From NCBI RefSeq assembly GCF_039954625.1, contig NZ_CP157199.1, positions 2,728,001-2,792,000 on the forward strand: 64,000 nucleotides of DNA, read 5' to 3'. This stretch comes from Pontimicrobium sp. SW4. Its GTDB lineage: Bacteria > Bacteroidota > Bacteroidia > Flavobacteriales > Flavobacteriaceae. The notes under the pieces were generated by a model that saw only the letters and a list, made by a program, of their open reading frames with translations, was not told the origin of the DNA and made no database searches. Positions 17,563-26,323 of this stretch are shown here, one piece after another. The position numbers and the translations under genes were made by a program. Within the stretch, counting starts at the first letter, position 1, and each line of letters begins with the position of its first letter.

Positions 17563-18688
17563 CTTCACAAATCTGATTTAATAGCCATAAGTAATCTGCT
17601 CTATTCTTAATAAAATCCATATCCGAAATATCGATGATTTTAACTTTAATTTCTGTCTGATTTTTCAAAAATTCTAAATACCCAGAGTTAATCTTTTCTA
17701 AGTAACCATTTTCAATATTCTGCTCATAATCACGTCCGCGTTTTTTTATATTAGCCTGTAAGCGCTCAATATTTTGATGTAAATACACATACAAATCTGG
17801 CTTCGCAATGTCTTTATACATTAAATAGAATAGCTTTCGGTATAGGATAAATTCATCTTCTGGTAAGGTGATTTTAGAAAAAATAAGCGACTTAAACACA
17901 TCATAATCACTTACAATAAAATCTTTAAATAAATCCAGTTGTGATAAATCGTCACTTATTTGTTGGTATCTATCAGCCAAAAAAGACATTTCTAAAGCAA
18001 ACGCATAACGCTGTGGTTCTTTATAAAATTTTGGTAAAAAGGCATTATCTGCAAAACGCTCTAACACCAATTTAGCATTAAAATCTTGTGATATTTTTGT
18101 TGCCAAACTTGTTTTTCCTGCACCAATATTTCCTTCAATAGCAATATAGTTATGCTTAGAAAAATTAAATACTTTACTTGGATTCTTAAGCCAAATATTA
18201 ATGCCTTCCAATTCACTACCATCCTCACATTCTTCTAAAAGTAAACTCGCAGACTTATTAAGTTCTGGATGCTCAACTTTTGGAGCAATATTATTTAAAG
18301 GACGTAATACAAAACGTCTTTTATGCATTTCAGGATGAGGAACTTTAAGCGTTTTCGTGTTGATTACTTCATCATCAATTAGCAAAATATCTAGATCAAT
18401 AGTTCGTGCTTCGTAACCATTTTTTTGACTTCTCACTCTGCCTAAACTTTTCTCAATCGACAATAATTCTTGCATCACCTTTTTAGGTTTCAAATAGGTC
18501 GATACATGAAGACAAGCATTATAAAAATCGTCTCCTTGAAAACCAAAAGCTGGTGAATTATAAACCTTAGAAATTATTTTTACAGTTCCAATTCCAACAT
18601 GAATAAGATCAATGGCTTCTTGAAGGTTTTTAAACCTGTCGCCTTTATTACTTCCTAACGATATATAAACTTGCTGTGGTTGGTTCAT
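17552..18688 (-). CDS. folK: HPPK-deoxynucleoside kinase fusion (FolK + dNK)
   Basis: 378 residues from the ATG at 18688; TTG 18700 would add four. Residues about 1-160 are 6-hydroxymethyl-7,8-dihydropterin pyrophosphokinase (VYISLGSNKGDR, RTIDLDILLID, VPHPEMHKRRFVLRPL), a folate-synthesis enzyme. Residues about 180-378 are a deoxynucleoside kinase: P-loop GNIGAGKT (186-193), VLERFADN, the DRYQQ segment and a lid region KKRGRDYEQ. The kinase part is the dCK/dGK type, phosphorylating salvaged deoxynucleosides. This fusion is a known Bacteroidota arrangement; deoxyadenosine is the likely substrate by family, not by anything seen here. No frameshift or junction damage is visible. Confidence 0.92.
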   Translation of the reverse strand: MNQPQQVYISLGSNKGDRFKNLQEAIDLIHVGIGTVKIISKVYNSPAFGFQGDDFYNACLHVSTYLKPKKVMQELLSIEKSLGRVRSQKNGYEARTIDLDILLIDDEVINTKTLKVPHPEMHKRRFVLRPLNNIAPKVEHPELNKSASLLLEECEDGSELEGINIWLKNPSKVFNFSKHNYIAIEGNIGAGKTSLATKISQDFNAKLVLERFADNAFLPKFYKEPQRYAFALEMSFLADRYQQISDDLSQLDLFKDFIVSDYDVFKSLIFSKITLPEDEFILYRKLFYLMYKDIAKPDLYVYLHQNIERLQANIKKRGRDYEQNIENGYLEKINSGYLEFLKNQTEIKVKIIDISDMDFIKNRADYLWLLNQICEDDA

Positions 18689-18782
18689 AAGCAATGGCAA
18701 ATTAACTAAAAGAAAATTTATTAGTTTATATTTACTGTAACGATTTATTCACAAAAACATCTTGTGTGTAAATTAACACTAT

Positions 18783-18890
18783 ATGTCACTTCGAGTGATT
18801 CCTATATTTCATCGGAATTGTGTTGAGAAGATTTATTCTAATCAATAACTCTTGATACATTTCGCTAAAGCGAAATATTCGAACTGACAG
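18783..18890. repeat. Degenerate copy of the nested inverted repeat
   Basis: The element opens TGTCACTTCGAGTG and closes TTCGAACTGACAG, with an inner CTTGATACATTTCGCT segment. The outer ends and the inner GATACA block match the better-preserved element at 45074-45169. It fills most of the space between divergent folK-dNK and the transporter gene. Confidence 0.6.
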
Positions 18891-18913
18891 AAAAATTATT
18901 AATAGCTATTTAA

Positions 18914-19618
18914 ATGACACTAAAAGACAAACTTCTAGCGCAACGTATTTACATGCTACTAGGAGCTTTATTTATCACGTCGTTAGTAGTGTCTAACCTA
19001 ATTTTTCAAAAGTTTTTTTATTGGCATCCTTTAGATATAGAAATTTTTGGAGCTAATTTATTTGAAATTTCCGTTGGTATTTTACCTTATCCAATAACTT
19101 TTTTAATAACCGATTTAATAAGTGAGATTTATGGCAAAAAGCGTGCTAATCAAGTAGTGGTTACAGGAATTTTTGCTTCGGTGTTTTCACTACTCATTAT
19201 TTTAGTTGCTGATAATGTTCCAGCAATAGAAAACTCTCCTGTTGATGATGCCTTGTTTACCAAAGTTTTTGGACAATCAGCTATCGCAGTATTTGCTAGT
19301 ATGACCGCTTATTTGTTTGCGCAGTTTATCGATATTCAAATTTATCATTTCTGGAAACGCCTAACCAAAGGTAGACATTTATGGTTGCGAAATAATTTTT
19401 CCACTTGGTTTTCACAATTTATTGATACCTTTTCCATCCTTACCTTATTATGCACTTTTGAAGTGCTGCCATGGGAAAGCTTTAAAGGCTTACTAATTAG
19501 TGGATTTTTATTTAAAGTTATGATCGCAGCTATTGACACCCCTTTCTTGTATTTAGGTGTCTATTTGTTTAGAAAACGTTTTAAACTAAAGGTTAACGAA
19601 GAAATTTCGTTGCTTTAA
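18914..19618 (+). CDS. yhhQ: Queuosine precursor transporter (YhhQ/VUT family)
   Basis: 234 residues with six predicted membrane helices. Family marks are the early GALFITSLVVSNLI, the motif PITFLITDLISEIYGKKRANQVV, a long helix around FASMTAYLFAQFIDIQIYHFWKR, and FSTWFSQFIDTFSILTLL. YhhQ imports preQ0/preQ1, the precursors of the queuosine modification in tRNA. No preQ1 riboswitch is recognisable upstream. It is followed by the AsmA gene after 59 bp; the two products have no obvious link. Confidence 0.9.
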   Translation: MTLKDKLLAQRIYMLLGALFITSLVVSNLIFQKFFYWHPLDIEIFGANLFEISVGILPYPITFLITDLISEIYGKKRANQVVVTGIFASVFSLLIILVADNVPAIENSPVDDALFTKVFGQSAIAVFASMTAYLFAQFIDIQIYHFWKRLTKGRHLWLRNNFSTWFSQFIDTFSILTLLCTFEVLPWESFKGLLISGFLFKVMIAAIDTPFLYLGVYLFRKRFKLKVNEEISLL

Positions 19619-19677
19619 TAGTTTGTTAAGACTTATTTTCTAATTTTAATCGTATATATTCCTACAAACAATCATTT

Positions 19678-22335
19678 ATGAAGAAAATATTTAAGATTAT
19701 TGGTATTATATTATTAATTTTTGTAGTGATTTTAGCAGCAATTCCTTTTGTTTTAGAATCTAAAATTGATGCTATCGTTCAAGCTTACGTAGATGAAAAC
19801 ATAAATGCCAAAGTAGAATTTGACGATGTTAGTTTGAGCTTGCTTAGTAGTTTCCCAAATGCCAAAGTGACTATTGATAATCTTACCATTACCAATAACG
19901 CTCCGTTTAAAGATGAAACTTTTACAACGGCTAAATCTATTGGCTTAAAAATGGCTATAAAAGAGCTTTTTAAAAATCAAAATGATGAGCCTATTGTTAT
20001 TACTAGTGTTACTATTGACGAGACGTTAATCACTTTAAAAGAAAGTACTACTGAGGCAACCAACTGGGATATTTTTAAAACCGAAACCAATGAAAGCACG
20101 AATACTGCTTCAACAGAAAGTAATGGTTTTAAAATTAATATTGAAGATTACAGCATTACTAATAGTGCACTAACTTATATTGACGAAGTTTCAAATACTA
20201 CAGTATATGTAACGCGTTTAAATCATTCCGGAAATGCACAATTTACTGATGTTATTTCTGAGTTAGACACCAAATCTGAAGCCAATGTTAGCTTAAACAT
20301 TGATAGTACTTCTTACCTAGAAAACAATCATATTACTTTAGATGCTTTAATAGATTTAAATCTAAAAAGCAACACCTACACCTTTAAAGAAAATAAAGGA
20401 TTCATCAATCAATTACCTTTAGAATTTGATGGTTATGTACAACTCAAAGACGAAGGACAATTAATTGACATCACTTTTAAGAACCCTGAATCGTCGTTTA
20501 AAGGTTTTCTAGCTGTCATGCCTGAGCGTTATGCTAAAAACCTTGATGATGTAGAAACCTCAGGCGATTTTAAAGTAGAAGGAATTATTAAAGGCTTAGT
20601 GTCCAACAAAACCATTCCTACAATAGATATAAAGATGGTGTCGAATAACGCATCGTTTAAGTATCCTAATCTTCCTAAACGAGTTGAAAATATTAATATT
20701 AATGCCTCAGTAAAAAATGATAATGGAAATCCTGATGATACTTATGTAGATTTGAGTACGCTTAACTTTAAAATAGATCAAGATATTTTTAAGTCTTCAG
20801 CTATCTTAAAAAACTTAGGAAACAATACGCAAGTAGATGCCAATTTGGACGGAACACTTAACCTTGCGAACATTTCAAAAGCATATCCTATTGAATTAGA
20901 CAAAGAGCTTAGTGGTATTTTAAAAGGGAAACTAAATACGTCTTTCGACATGAATGCTATTGAAACCAATTCATATAATCGTATTAAAAATAATGGCTCA
21001 GTAAGTATTACCGATTTTATTTTCTCTTCAGAAGATATTGTAAATCCAATTCATATTTCAAAGGCAGATTTAACTTTTAAACCAGGAATCATTTCGCTGA
21101 ATAATTTTGCTGCTAAAACAGGCGAAAGTGACATTAATGCCACTGGAACTATTAAAAATTTGATTGGTTTTTTAATGCAGAAAAATAAATTGCAAGGTGA
21201 TTTTATAGTAACATCGAACGTATTTGCGGTGAACGATTTTATGGTTGCACAAGATGACACTGCTGAAGAAAACAAGACCACTTCTAATACAGAATCGCTC
21301 AAAATTCCTGAGTTTTTAGATTGCAATATCACGGCTGATGTCAATACTGTTATTTATGACAATTTAAATTTAAAAGATGTTAGTGGTTCATTATCTATTA
21401 ATAACCAGCAAGCCAATTTAAAAGGCTTGACCTCAAAGCTATTTGAAGGTATTTTAGCAATTACTGGAAATGTATCAACCCAAGAAGCAATACCAACATT
21501 TAATATCAACTTAGGAGTTGATAATTTTGATATCGCAAAGTCTTTTAACGGTTTAGAGTTGTTTCAAAGTTTAGCTCCTATTGCTACTGCATTACAAGGA
21601 AAACTAAACTCTACTATTAACTTAAAAGGCAATTTAAACGAGTCGTTCACTCCCGAATTGGCATCGGTTTCTGGAAACACCTTTGCACAGCTTTTTGTAA
21701 GCTCTGTAAATTCAGAAAAGTTAAAAGTACTTGGAAAGCTAGAAGAAAGCTTAAATTTTATCGATTTTGACAAACTAAATCTAAACGATTTAAAAACCAA
21801 TCTATCTTTTGAAAACGGCTTAGTAAATGTAAAACCTTTCAGCGTTAAGTATAAAGACATTAATATTCAAGTATCAGGCTCTCATGGTTTTGACACCTCT
21901 TTAAACTACAAAGCCATACTTGATGTACCAGCAAAGTATTTAGGTGGAGAAGTTAATAGATTAATTGGTAGAATTAACGATAACGAAGTCAACAAAATAA
22001 CCATTCCAGTCACTGCAAACATTTCTGGTACATATGCTAGTCCGCAAGTATCAACCGATTTAACAAGTGGGGTCGCAAACTTAACTAAGCAACTTATCGA
22101 GATTGAAAAACAAAAGCTTTTAAACTCTGGAAAAGATAAATTGAAGAATTTACTAGATGGTGTTTTAAACAACAAGAAAAAGCCAACTGATAGCACAAAA
22201 GCGAAAATACAAACTAAAAAAGATAGTACAAATATAAAAAACGATAGCACTAAAACTAAAACAGAAGAAACTGTTAAAAGTATTTTAGGTGATTTATTAA
22301 AAAAGCGAAAAAAGAAAAAAGATACCATAAATTAG
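19678..22335 (+). CDS. AsmA family envelope protein
   Basis: 885 residues. One N-terminal membrane helix (IFKIIGIILLIFVVILAAIPFVL) anchors a long periplasmic beta-rich part. The AsmA domain start VQAYVDENINAKVEFDDVSLSLLSSFPNA is typical. The C-terminal AsmA_2-like region lies around SGNTFAQLFVSS and the GLVNVKPFSVKYKDINIQVSGS segment. The last about 60 residues are lysine- and threonine-rich and low in complexity. AsmA-like proteins (relatives of TamB and YhdP) are thought to bridge the periplasm and help move phospholipids to the outer membrane. The role here is assigned by family only. Confidence 0.85.
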   Translation: MKKIFKIIGIILLIFVVILAAIPFVLESKIDAIVQAYVDENINAKVEFDDVSLSLLSSFPNAKVTIDNLTITNNAPFKDETFTTAKSIGLKMAIKELFKNQNDEPIVITSVTIDETLITLKESTTEATNWDIFKTETNESTNTASTESNGFKINIEDYSITNSALTYIDEVSNTTVYVTRLNHSGNAQFTDVISELDTKSEANVSLNIDSTSYLENNHITLDALIDLNLKSNTYTFKENKGFINQLPLEFDGYVQLKDEGQLIDITFKNPESSFKGFLAVMPERYAKNLDDVETSGDFKVEGIIKGLVSNKTIPTIDIKMVSNNASFKYPNLPKRVENININASVKNDNGNPDDTYVDLSTLNFKIDQDIFKSSAILKNLGNNTQVDANLDGTLNLANISKAYPIELDKELSGILKGKLNTSFDMNAIETNSYNRIKNNGSVSITDFIFSSEDIVNPIHISKADLTFKPGIISLNNFAAKTGESDINATGTIKNLIGFLMQKNKLQGDFIVTSNVFAVNDFMVAQDDTAEENKTTSNTESLKIPEFLDCNITADVNTVIYDNLNLKDVSGSLSINNQQANLKGLTSKLFEGILAITGNVSTQEAIPTFNINLGVDNFDIAKSFNGLELFQSLAPIATALQGKLNSTINLKGNLNESFTPELASVSGNTFAQLFVSSVNSEKLKVLGKLEESLNFIDFDKLNLNDLKTNLSFENGLVNVKPFSVKYKDINIQVSGSHGFDTSLNYKAILDVPAKYLGGEVNRLIGRINDNEVNKITIPVTANISGTYASPQVSTDLTSGVANLTKQLIEIEKQKLLNSGKDKLKNLLDGVLNNKKKPTDSTKAKIQTKKDSTNIKNDSTKTKTEETVKSILGDLLKKRKKKKDTIN

Positions 22336-22439
22336 CTTCTTTTTTGTAGTTTTTGTAATAAAACAGCTCATTTATTAGGTTTTTTGAATAAAAACGTTAA
22401 GTTAAGAAGATATAACACTTTAAACTTTTAAACTAATAT

Positions 22440-23303
22440 ATGAGGCAATTAAAAATTACGAAACAAGTTACCAATAGAGAATCCAAATCACTTGATAAAT
22501 ACCTACAAGACATAAGTAAAATTGATTTAATTACTGCTGATGAAGAAGTAGAATTAGCACAAAGAATACGTGCTGGAGATCAAGTTGCTTTAGATAAGCT
22601 CGCAACAGCTAACTTACGTTTTGTTGTTTCTGTCTCTAAACAATACCAAAATCAAGGATTATCATTACCAGATTTGATTAATGAAGGTAATGCTGGTTTA
22701 GTTAAGGCTGCAAAACGCTTTGACGAAACAAGAGGTTTTAAGTTTATATCGTATGCTGTTTGGTGGATTAGACAAGCCATTTTACAAGCATTAGCTGAGC
22801 AATCTCGAATAGTTAGACTCCCTTTAAATAAAATTGGAGCTATTAATAAAATAAACAAAGCGTATTCCTTTTTAGAGCAAACTCATGAAAGAGCACCCAG
22901 TGCTGAAGAAATCGCGAATAATCTAGATCTTTCTGTTAGCAATGTAAAACAGTCTATGAAAATTTCTGGAAGACACGTTTCGATGGATGCACCTTTAAAA
23001 GAAGGTGAAAATTCAACACTTTACGATGTTGTAAATTCTAATGAGTCACCAAAACCTGATGCCGATTTAATGAGAGGTTCATTAATTATTGAAATAAATC
23101 GCGCATTAGACACACTATCAGAAAAAGAAGCCGTAGTTTTGCGCCATTATTACGGGATTGACAAAAAACAACCTATGAGCCTTCAAGAAATAGGCGACTC
23201 TTTTGGATTGACACGAGAACGTGTTAGACAAATAAAAGAAAAAGGAATTCGCAGATTACGACATACATCAAAAAGTAAAGTATTAAAAACATATTTAGGA
23301 TAA
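22440..23303 (+). CDS. rpoD: Primary RNA polymerase sigma factor RpoD (sigma-A)
   Basis: 287 residues, the short form without region 1.1 that is usual in Bacteroidota. Regions in order: 1.2 ([20 protein letters not shown]), 2 ([55 protein letters not shown]), 3 ([15 protein letters not shown]) and 4 ([20 protein letters not shown] and [20 protein letters not shown]). It directs core transcription from TTTG/TAnnTTTG promoters such as those marked in this window. rpsU begins 31 bp after its stop, so the two are probably co-transcribed. Confidence 0.96.
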   Translation: MRQLKITKQVTNRESKSLDKYLQDISKIDLITADEEVELAQRIRAGDQVALDKLATANLRFVVSVSKQYQNQGLSLPDLINEGNAGLVKAAKRFDETRGFKFISYAVWWIRQAILQALAEQSRIVRLPLNKIGAINKINKAYSFLEQTHERAPSAEEIANNLDLSVSNVKQSMKISGRHVSMDAPLKEGENSTLYDVVNSNESPKPDADLMRGSLIIEINRALDTLSEKEAVVLRHYYGIDKKQPMSLQEIGDSFGLTRERVRQIKEKGIRRLRHTSKSKVLKTYLG

Positions 23304-23334
23304 GCCTAAAAGTAAAACATTAATAAAAATATAT

Positions 23335-23529
23335 ATGTTAAAAATTATTATCAAAGAAGGTGAAAATATAGAGCGTGCTTTAAAACGTTACAAACGAAAG
23401 CACAGAAATATTAAGGTGATGCAAAATTTAAGAGAAAACCAATTTTTTACAAAGCCTTCAGTTAAAAGACGTCGTGAAATCCAAAAAGCTTCTTATATAC
23501 AAGGCCTAAGAGATCAAGAGGAAATTTAG
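23335..23529 (+). CDS. rpsU: 30S ribosomal protein bS21
   Basis: 64 residues, highly basic, with the bS21 pattern: IIKEGENIERALKRYKRK, then a run of Arg/Lys and FTKPSVKRRREIQKASYIQ. bS21 sits near the anti-Shine-Dalgarno end of 16S rRNA. The 30 bases before ATG 23335 show no purine-rich Shine-Dalgarno sequence. It follows rpoD by 31 bp. A strong inverted repeat at 23643 lies downstream. Confidence 0.96.
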   Translation: MLKIIIKEGENIERALKRYKRKHRNIKVMQNLRENQFFTKPSVKRRREIQKASYIQGLRDQEEI

Positions 23530-23642
23530 TATTTCATGTGTTTATATTTATTGTTTTTCTAATGTCACATGCGACATCCATTTAATCATTTCCTTAGGTA
23601 TCAAAATATAGTTATGGATGTTTCATAAAATAGAAAATATCC

Positions 23643-23676
23643 ATCCCATTTAAAACTAGTTTTAAATGGGATTTTT
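23643..23676. terminator. Bidirectional terminator between rpsU and the DUF2797 gene
   Basis: A perfect 30-base inverted repeat (ATCCCATTTAAAACT with AGTTTTAAATGGGAT) is followed by TTTT. It sits between the convergent ends of rpsU and the minus-strand gene, touching the latter's stop codon. It can serve both strands. Confidence 0.8.
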
Positions 23677-24470
23677 CAATTAATCGTTAGACTAACTACC
23701 AATCCTTCATTTGCTCTAACATTAAAAACAGTTTCGTCTTCAAAAATTAAATATTGTCCTTTGACGCCTACTAGTTTACCAATATACTCTTGAGATTTAA
23801 TTAAATTCAAACTCGAAGGCTTTTTAGGATACTTAAGTACTGGAAAATCCATATTAGTTTCGGCATTACTTGCTATGTAATATTCTTTTGCTTCATCTGG
23901 AATATAATTTTTAAGTCTTTCGCGCCAATCCACTAAGTTTTCATCTTCAATATCATTTTTAAGCATTTTTCGCCAATTGGTTTTATCAGCCACATGGTCT
24001 TTTAAAGCGACTTCAGTAATTCCTGCTAAATAACGATTTGGCACTTCAACAATTTCAATAGCCTCATGTGCGCCTTGGTCTATCCAACGTGTTGGCACTT
24101 GACTTTTTCTAGTAACTCCAACTTTTACATTACTTGAATTAGCTAAATAGACTATATGTGGTTGCAACTGTACTTTTTTCTCGTACTCCAGGTCTCTATC
24201 CTCTTTATTTAAATGTGCAGTACTTAATTCTGGACGCATAATCCAGTCAGCAGCTTGTGGAATATCAAAAAAGCAACTTTTACAAAAACCCTGTCTATAA
24301 ATGGTTTTATCTAAACCACAATTAAGGCATTGATACTTTACAAAACTGATTTTTAGCGTTTTATTAAGAAGCTGATTCATGTTTATAAAATCCGATTCAA
24401 ACACTAAATAATAATTAATTGGACTGCTAAATTCAGTTTCCATTTTTGTTAACACACCTTGGTACTGCAT
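23676..24470 (-). CDS. DUF2797 domain protein with zinc-ribbon cysteines
   Basis: 264 residues, starting MQYQGVLTKME. Two CxxC pairs (YQCLNCGL and FCKSCFF) near residues 48-70 suggest a zinc ribbon. The central IVYLANSSNVKVGVTRKSQVPTRWIDQGA resembles the core of GIY-YIG-like nuclease domains and is typical of DUF2797. The C terminus (LVGVKGQYLIFEDETVFNVRANEG) is the conserved DUF2797 end. No function has been shown to my knowledge. It is divergent from the GH3 gene 44 bp away. Confidence 0.82.
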   Translation of the reverse strand: MQYQGVLTKMETEFSSPINYYLVFESDFINMNQLLNKTLKISFVKYQCLNCGLDKTIYRQGFCKSCFFDIPQAADWIMRPELSTAHLNKEDRDLEYEKKVQLQPHIVYLANSSNVKVGVTRKSQVPTRWIDQGAHEAIEIVEVPNRYLAGITEVALKDHVADKTNWRKMLKNDIEDENLVDWRERLKNYIPDEAKEYYIASNAETNMDFPVLKYPKKPSSLNLIKSQEYIGKLVGVKGQYLIFEDETVFNVRANEGLVVSLTIN

Positions 24471-24514
24471 AAAAAGATTTTTCCTATTTTAGACCTCGTA
24501 AAGATAACCAATAT

Positions 24515-26029
24515 ATGCCAATTCCCTTAGTAAATTCTATTGCTTCATGGTTTTTAAAAAAACGATTTCATCAAATCGAATTGTTTTTAAAATACCCTAA
24601 TGAAGTTCAAAATGAGCTGCTTTTTTCACTTTTAGACACTGCCAAAGACACGCAAATAGGGAAACAATATGATTTTGCTTCTATTAAAAACTATAAAACG
24701 TTTAGCGAAAGAATTCCTATTGTATCATATGAAGATATTCAGAATGTTATTGAAGAATCTCGACAAGGAAAACAAAATATTTTTTGGCCAACACCAATAA
24801 AATGGTTTGCAAAATCAAGCGGAACAACCAATGCGAAGAGTAAATTTATTCCAGTAAGTGTGGAGTCTCTGGAAGATTGTCATTATGCAGCAGGTAAAGA
24901 TTTGCTTTGTATGTATTTAAATAACAACGAAAACTCTCAATTGTTTACTGGTAAAAGTTTAAGGTTAGGAGGTAGTAAAGAATTATATCAAGAGAATGGT
25001 ACTGTATTTGGAGATTTATCGGCCATTTTAATAGACAATATGCCTTTTTGGGCAGAGTTTAGCAGTACACCTAGTAGCAGAGTGTCTTTAATGAGTGATT
25101 GGGAGTATAAAATGCAAGCGATTGTTGACGAAACTATTAACGAAAATGTAACAAGTTTAGCAGGAGTGCCTTCTTGGATGTTAGTATTACTTAATAGTGT
25201 TTTAGAAACTACAGGAAAAGAAAATATATTTGATATTTGGCCAAATTTAGAAGCCTATTTTCATGGAGGTGTAAGTTTTGTGCCTTATATGAATCAATAT
25301 AAATCTATTTTACCTCGAAAAGATTTTAAATATTACGAAATCTATAATGCCTCTGAAGGCTTTTTTGCCATTCAAGATCAAAATAATTCCAGTGAATTAT
25401 TACTGATGTTGGATTATGGTATTTTTTATGAGTTTATAGATATGTCTACCTATGGAACTCCTAAAGAAAAAGTAATTCCTTTAAGCGAAGTTGAAAAGGA
25501 TACCAATTATGCAGTTATAATTACGACTAACGCTGGGTTATGGCGTTATAAAATTGGAGATACTATTCGATTTACTTCGTTAAATCCATATCGAATTAAG
25601 GTTTCTGGACGAACCAAACATCATATTAACGTATTTGGAGAAGAACTCATTATAGAAAATGCCGAAGATGCTTTAAAAGATGTATGCAAAAAAACCAATG
25701 CTGAAATTATTGACTATACAGCTGCTCCAGTTTTTATGAAAGGAAAAGAAAAAGGAGCCCATGAATGGCTTATTGAGTTTAAAACACCTCCTAACGATAT
25801 GAAACATTTTAATGTATTACTAGACGATGCCTTAAAATCTTTAAACTCCGATTATGAAGCTAAACGCTATAACAACATTACACTTAATCAGCCTAAAATA
25901 AACATTGCACGACCACAATTATTTTACGATTGGTTAAAAGAAAAAGATAAACTTGGTGGTCAGCATAAAATTCCAAGGCTTTCTAATTCTAGAGATTATT
26001 TGGAGGAGTTGTTGAGATTGAATAGTTAA
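24515..26029 (+). CDS. GH3 family adenylate-forming protein
   Basis: 504 residues. The GH3 fold is an ANL-type acyl-adenylating enzyme known from plant auxin amidosynthetases. Visible motifs: WFAKSSGTTNAKSKFIPVS (ATP phosphate-binding loop, residues about 95-115), YYEIYNASEGFFAIQ (adenine-binding) and WRYKIGDTIRFTS with GRTKHHINVFGEEL (hinge and C-terminal cap). Bacterial homologues are common in Bacteroidota, but the acid and amine substrates are not known. The coding region is intact and of usual length. It stands alone, with a terminator about 180 bp downstream. Confidence 0.9.
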   Translation: MPIPLVNSIASWFLKKRFHQIELFLKYPNEVQNELLFSLLDTAKDTQIGKQYDFASIKNYKTFSERIPIVSYEDIQNVIEESRQGKQNIFWPTPIKWFAKSSGTTNAKSKFIPVSVESLEDCHYAAGKDLLCMYLNNNENSQLFTGKSLRLGGSKELYQENGTVFGDLSAILIDNMPFWAEFSSTPSSRVSLMSDWEYKMQAIVDETINENVTSLAGVPSWMLVLLNSVLETTGKENIFDIWPNLEAYFHGGVSFVPYMNQYKSILPRKDFKYYEIYNASEGFFAIQDQNNSSELLLMLDYGIFYEFIDMSTYGTPKEKVIPLSEVEKDTNYAVIITTNAGLWRYKIGDTIRFTSLNPYRIKVSGRTKHHINVFGEELIIENAEDALKDVCKKTNAEIIDYTAAPVFMKGKEKGAHEWLIEFKTPPNDMKHFNVLLDDALKSLNSDYEAKRYNNITLNQPKINIARPQLFYDWLKEKDKLGGQHKIPRLSNSRDYLEELLRLNS

Positions 26030-26210
26030 GAATACTATTACTCTTCATCGGTAAAAAAGACCTTCTTTTTTCTTTAAACGAATATACACTTGTATTCATC
26101 TAAAAATAGACACTCACTTTTTTTTCTCTCAATTATAATGCTACTTTTAAACTGTAATTAAGAAAAAGATATTAAAAACCCTACAGCAGACATTAATTAT
26201 AATCCAAGAT

Positions 26211-26239
26211 AAAAACCACTTGTTTCGAGTGGTTTTTTT
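26211..26239 (+). terminator. Rho-independent terminator downstream of the GH3 gene
   Basis: Stem AAAAACCACT with AGTGGTTTTT, loop TGTTTCG, then a T tract. The stem and loop are nearly identical to the clpX terminator at 29944. The 294-bp gap from 26030 to 26323 otherwise holds no credible gene. Confidence 0.85.
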
Positions 26240-26323
26240 ATTTCAAAAAGTCATTTAATCTAACTTTAATAGCTTATGCCTTATAAAACTTGAATTTTAC
26301 TTATAAATTCATACATTTAGAAA

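Noticed and set aside
18701..18913. preQ1 riboswitch ahead of the queuosine-precursor transporter
   Set aside because: The space is filled by the dispersed repeat and shows no preQ1 aptamer-like hairpin and tail.
21906..22328. Long minus-strand open frame inside the AsmA gene
   Set aside because: It lies wholly within a well-supported gene, is built of Phe/Leu/Ser-rich sequence from the lysine-rich codons opposite, and has no domain.
26100..26210. Possible small lipoprotein-like frame (LSIIMLLLNCN) after GH3
   Set aside because: It is broken by a stop right after the cysteine and has no start at a sensible place; too short to support.
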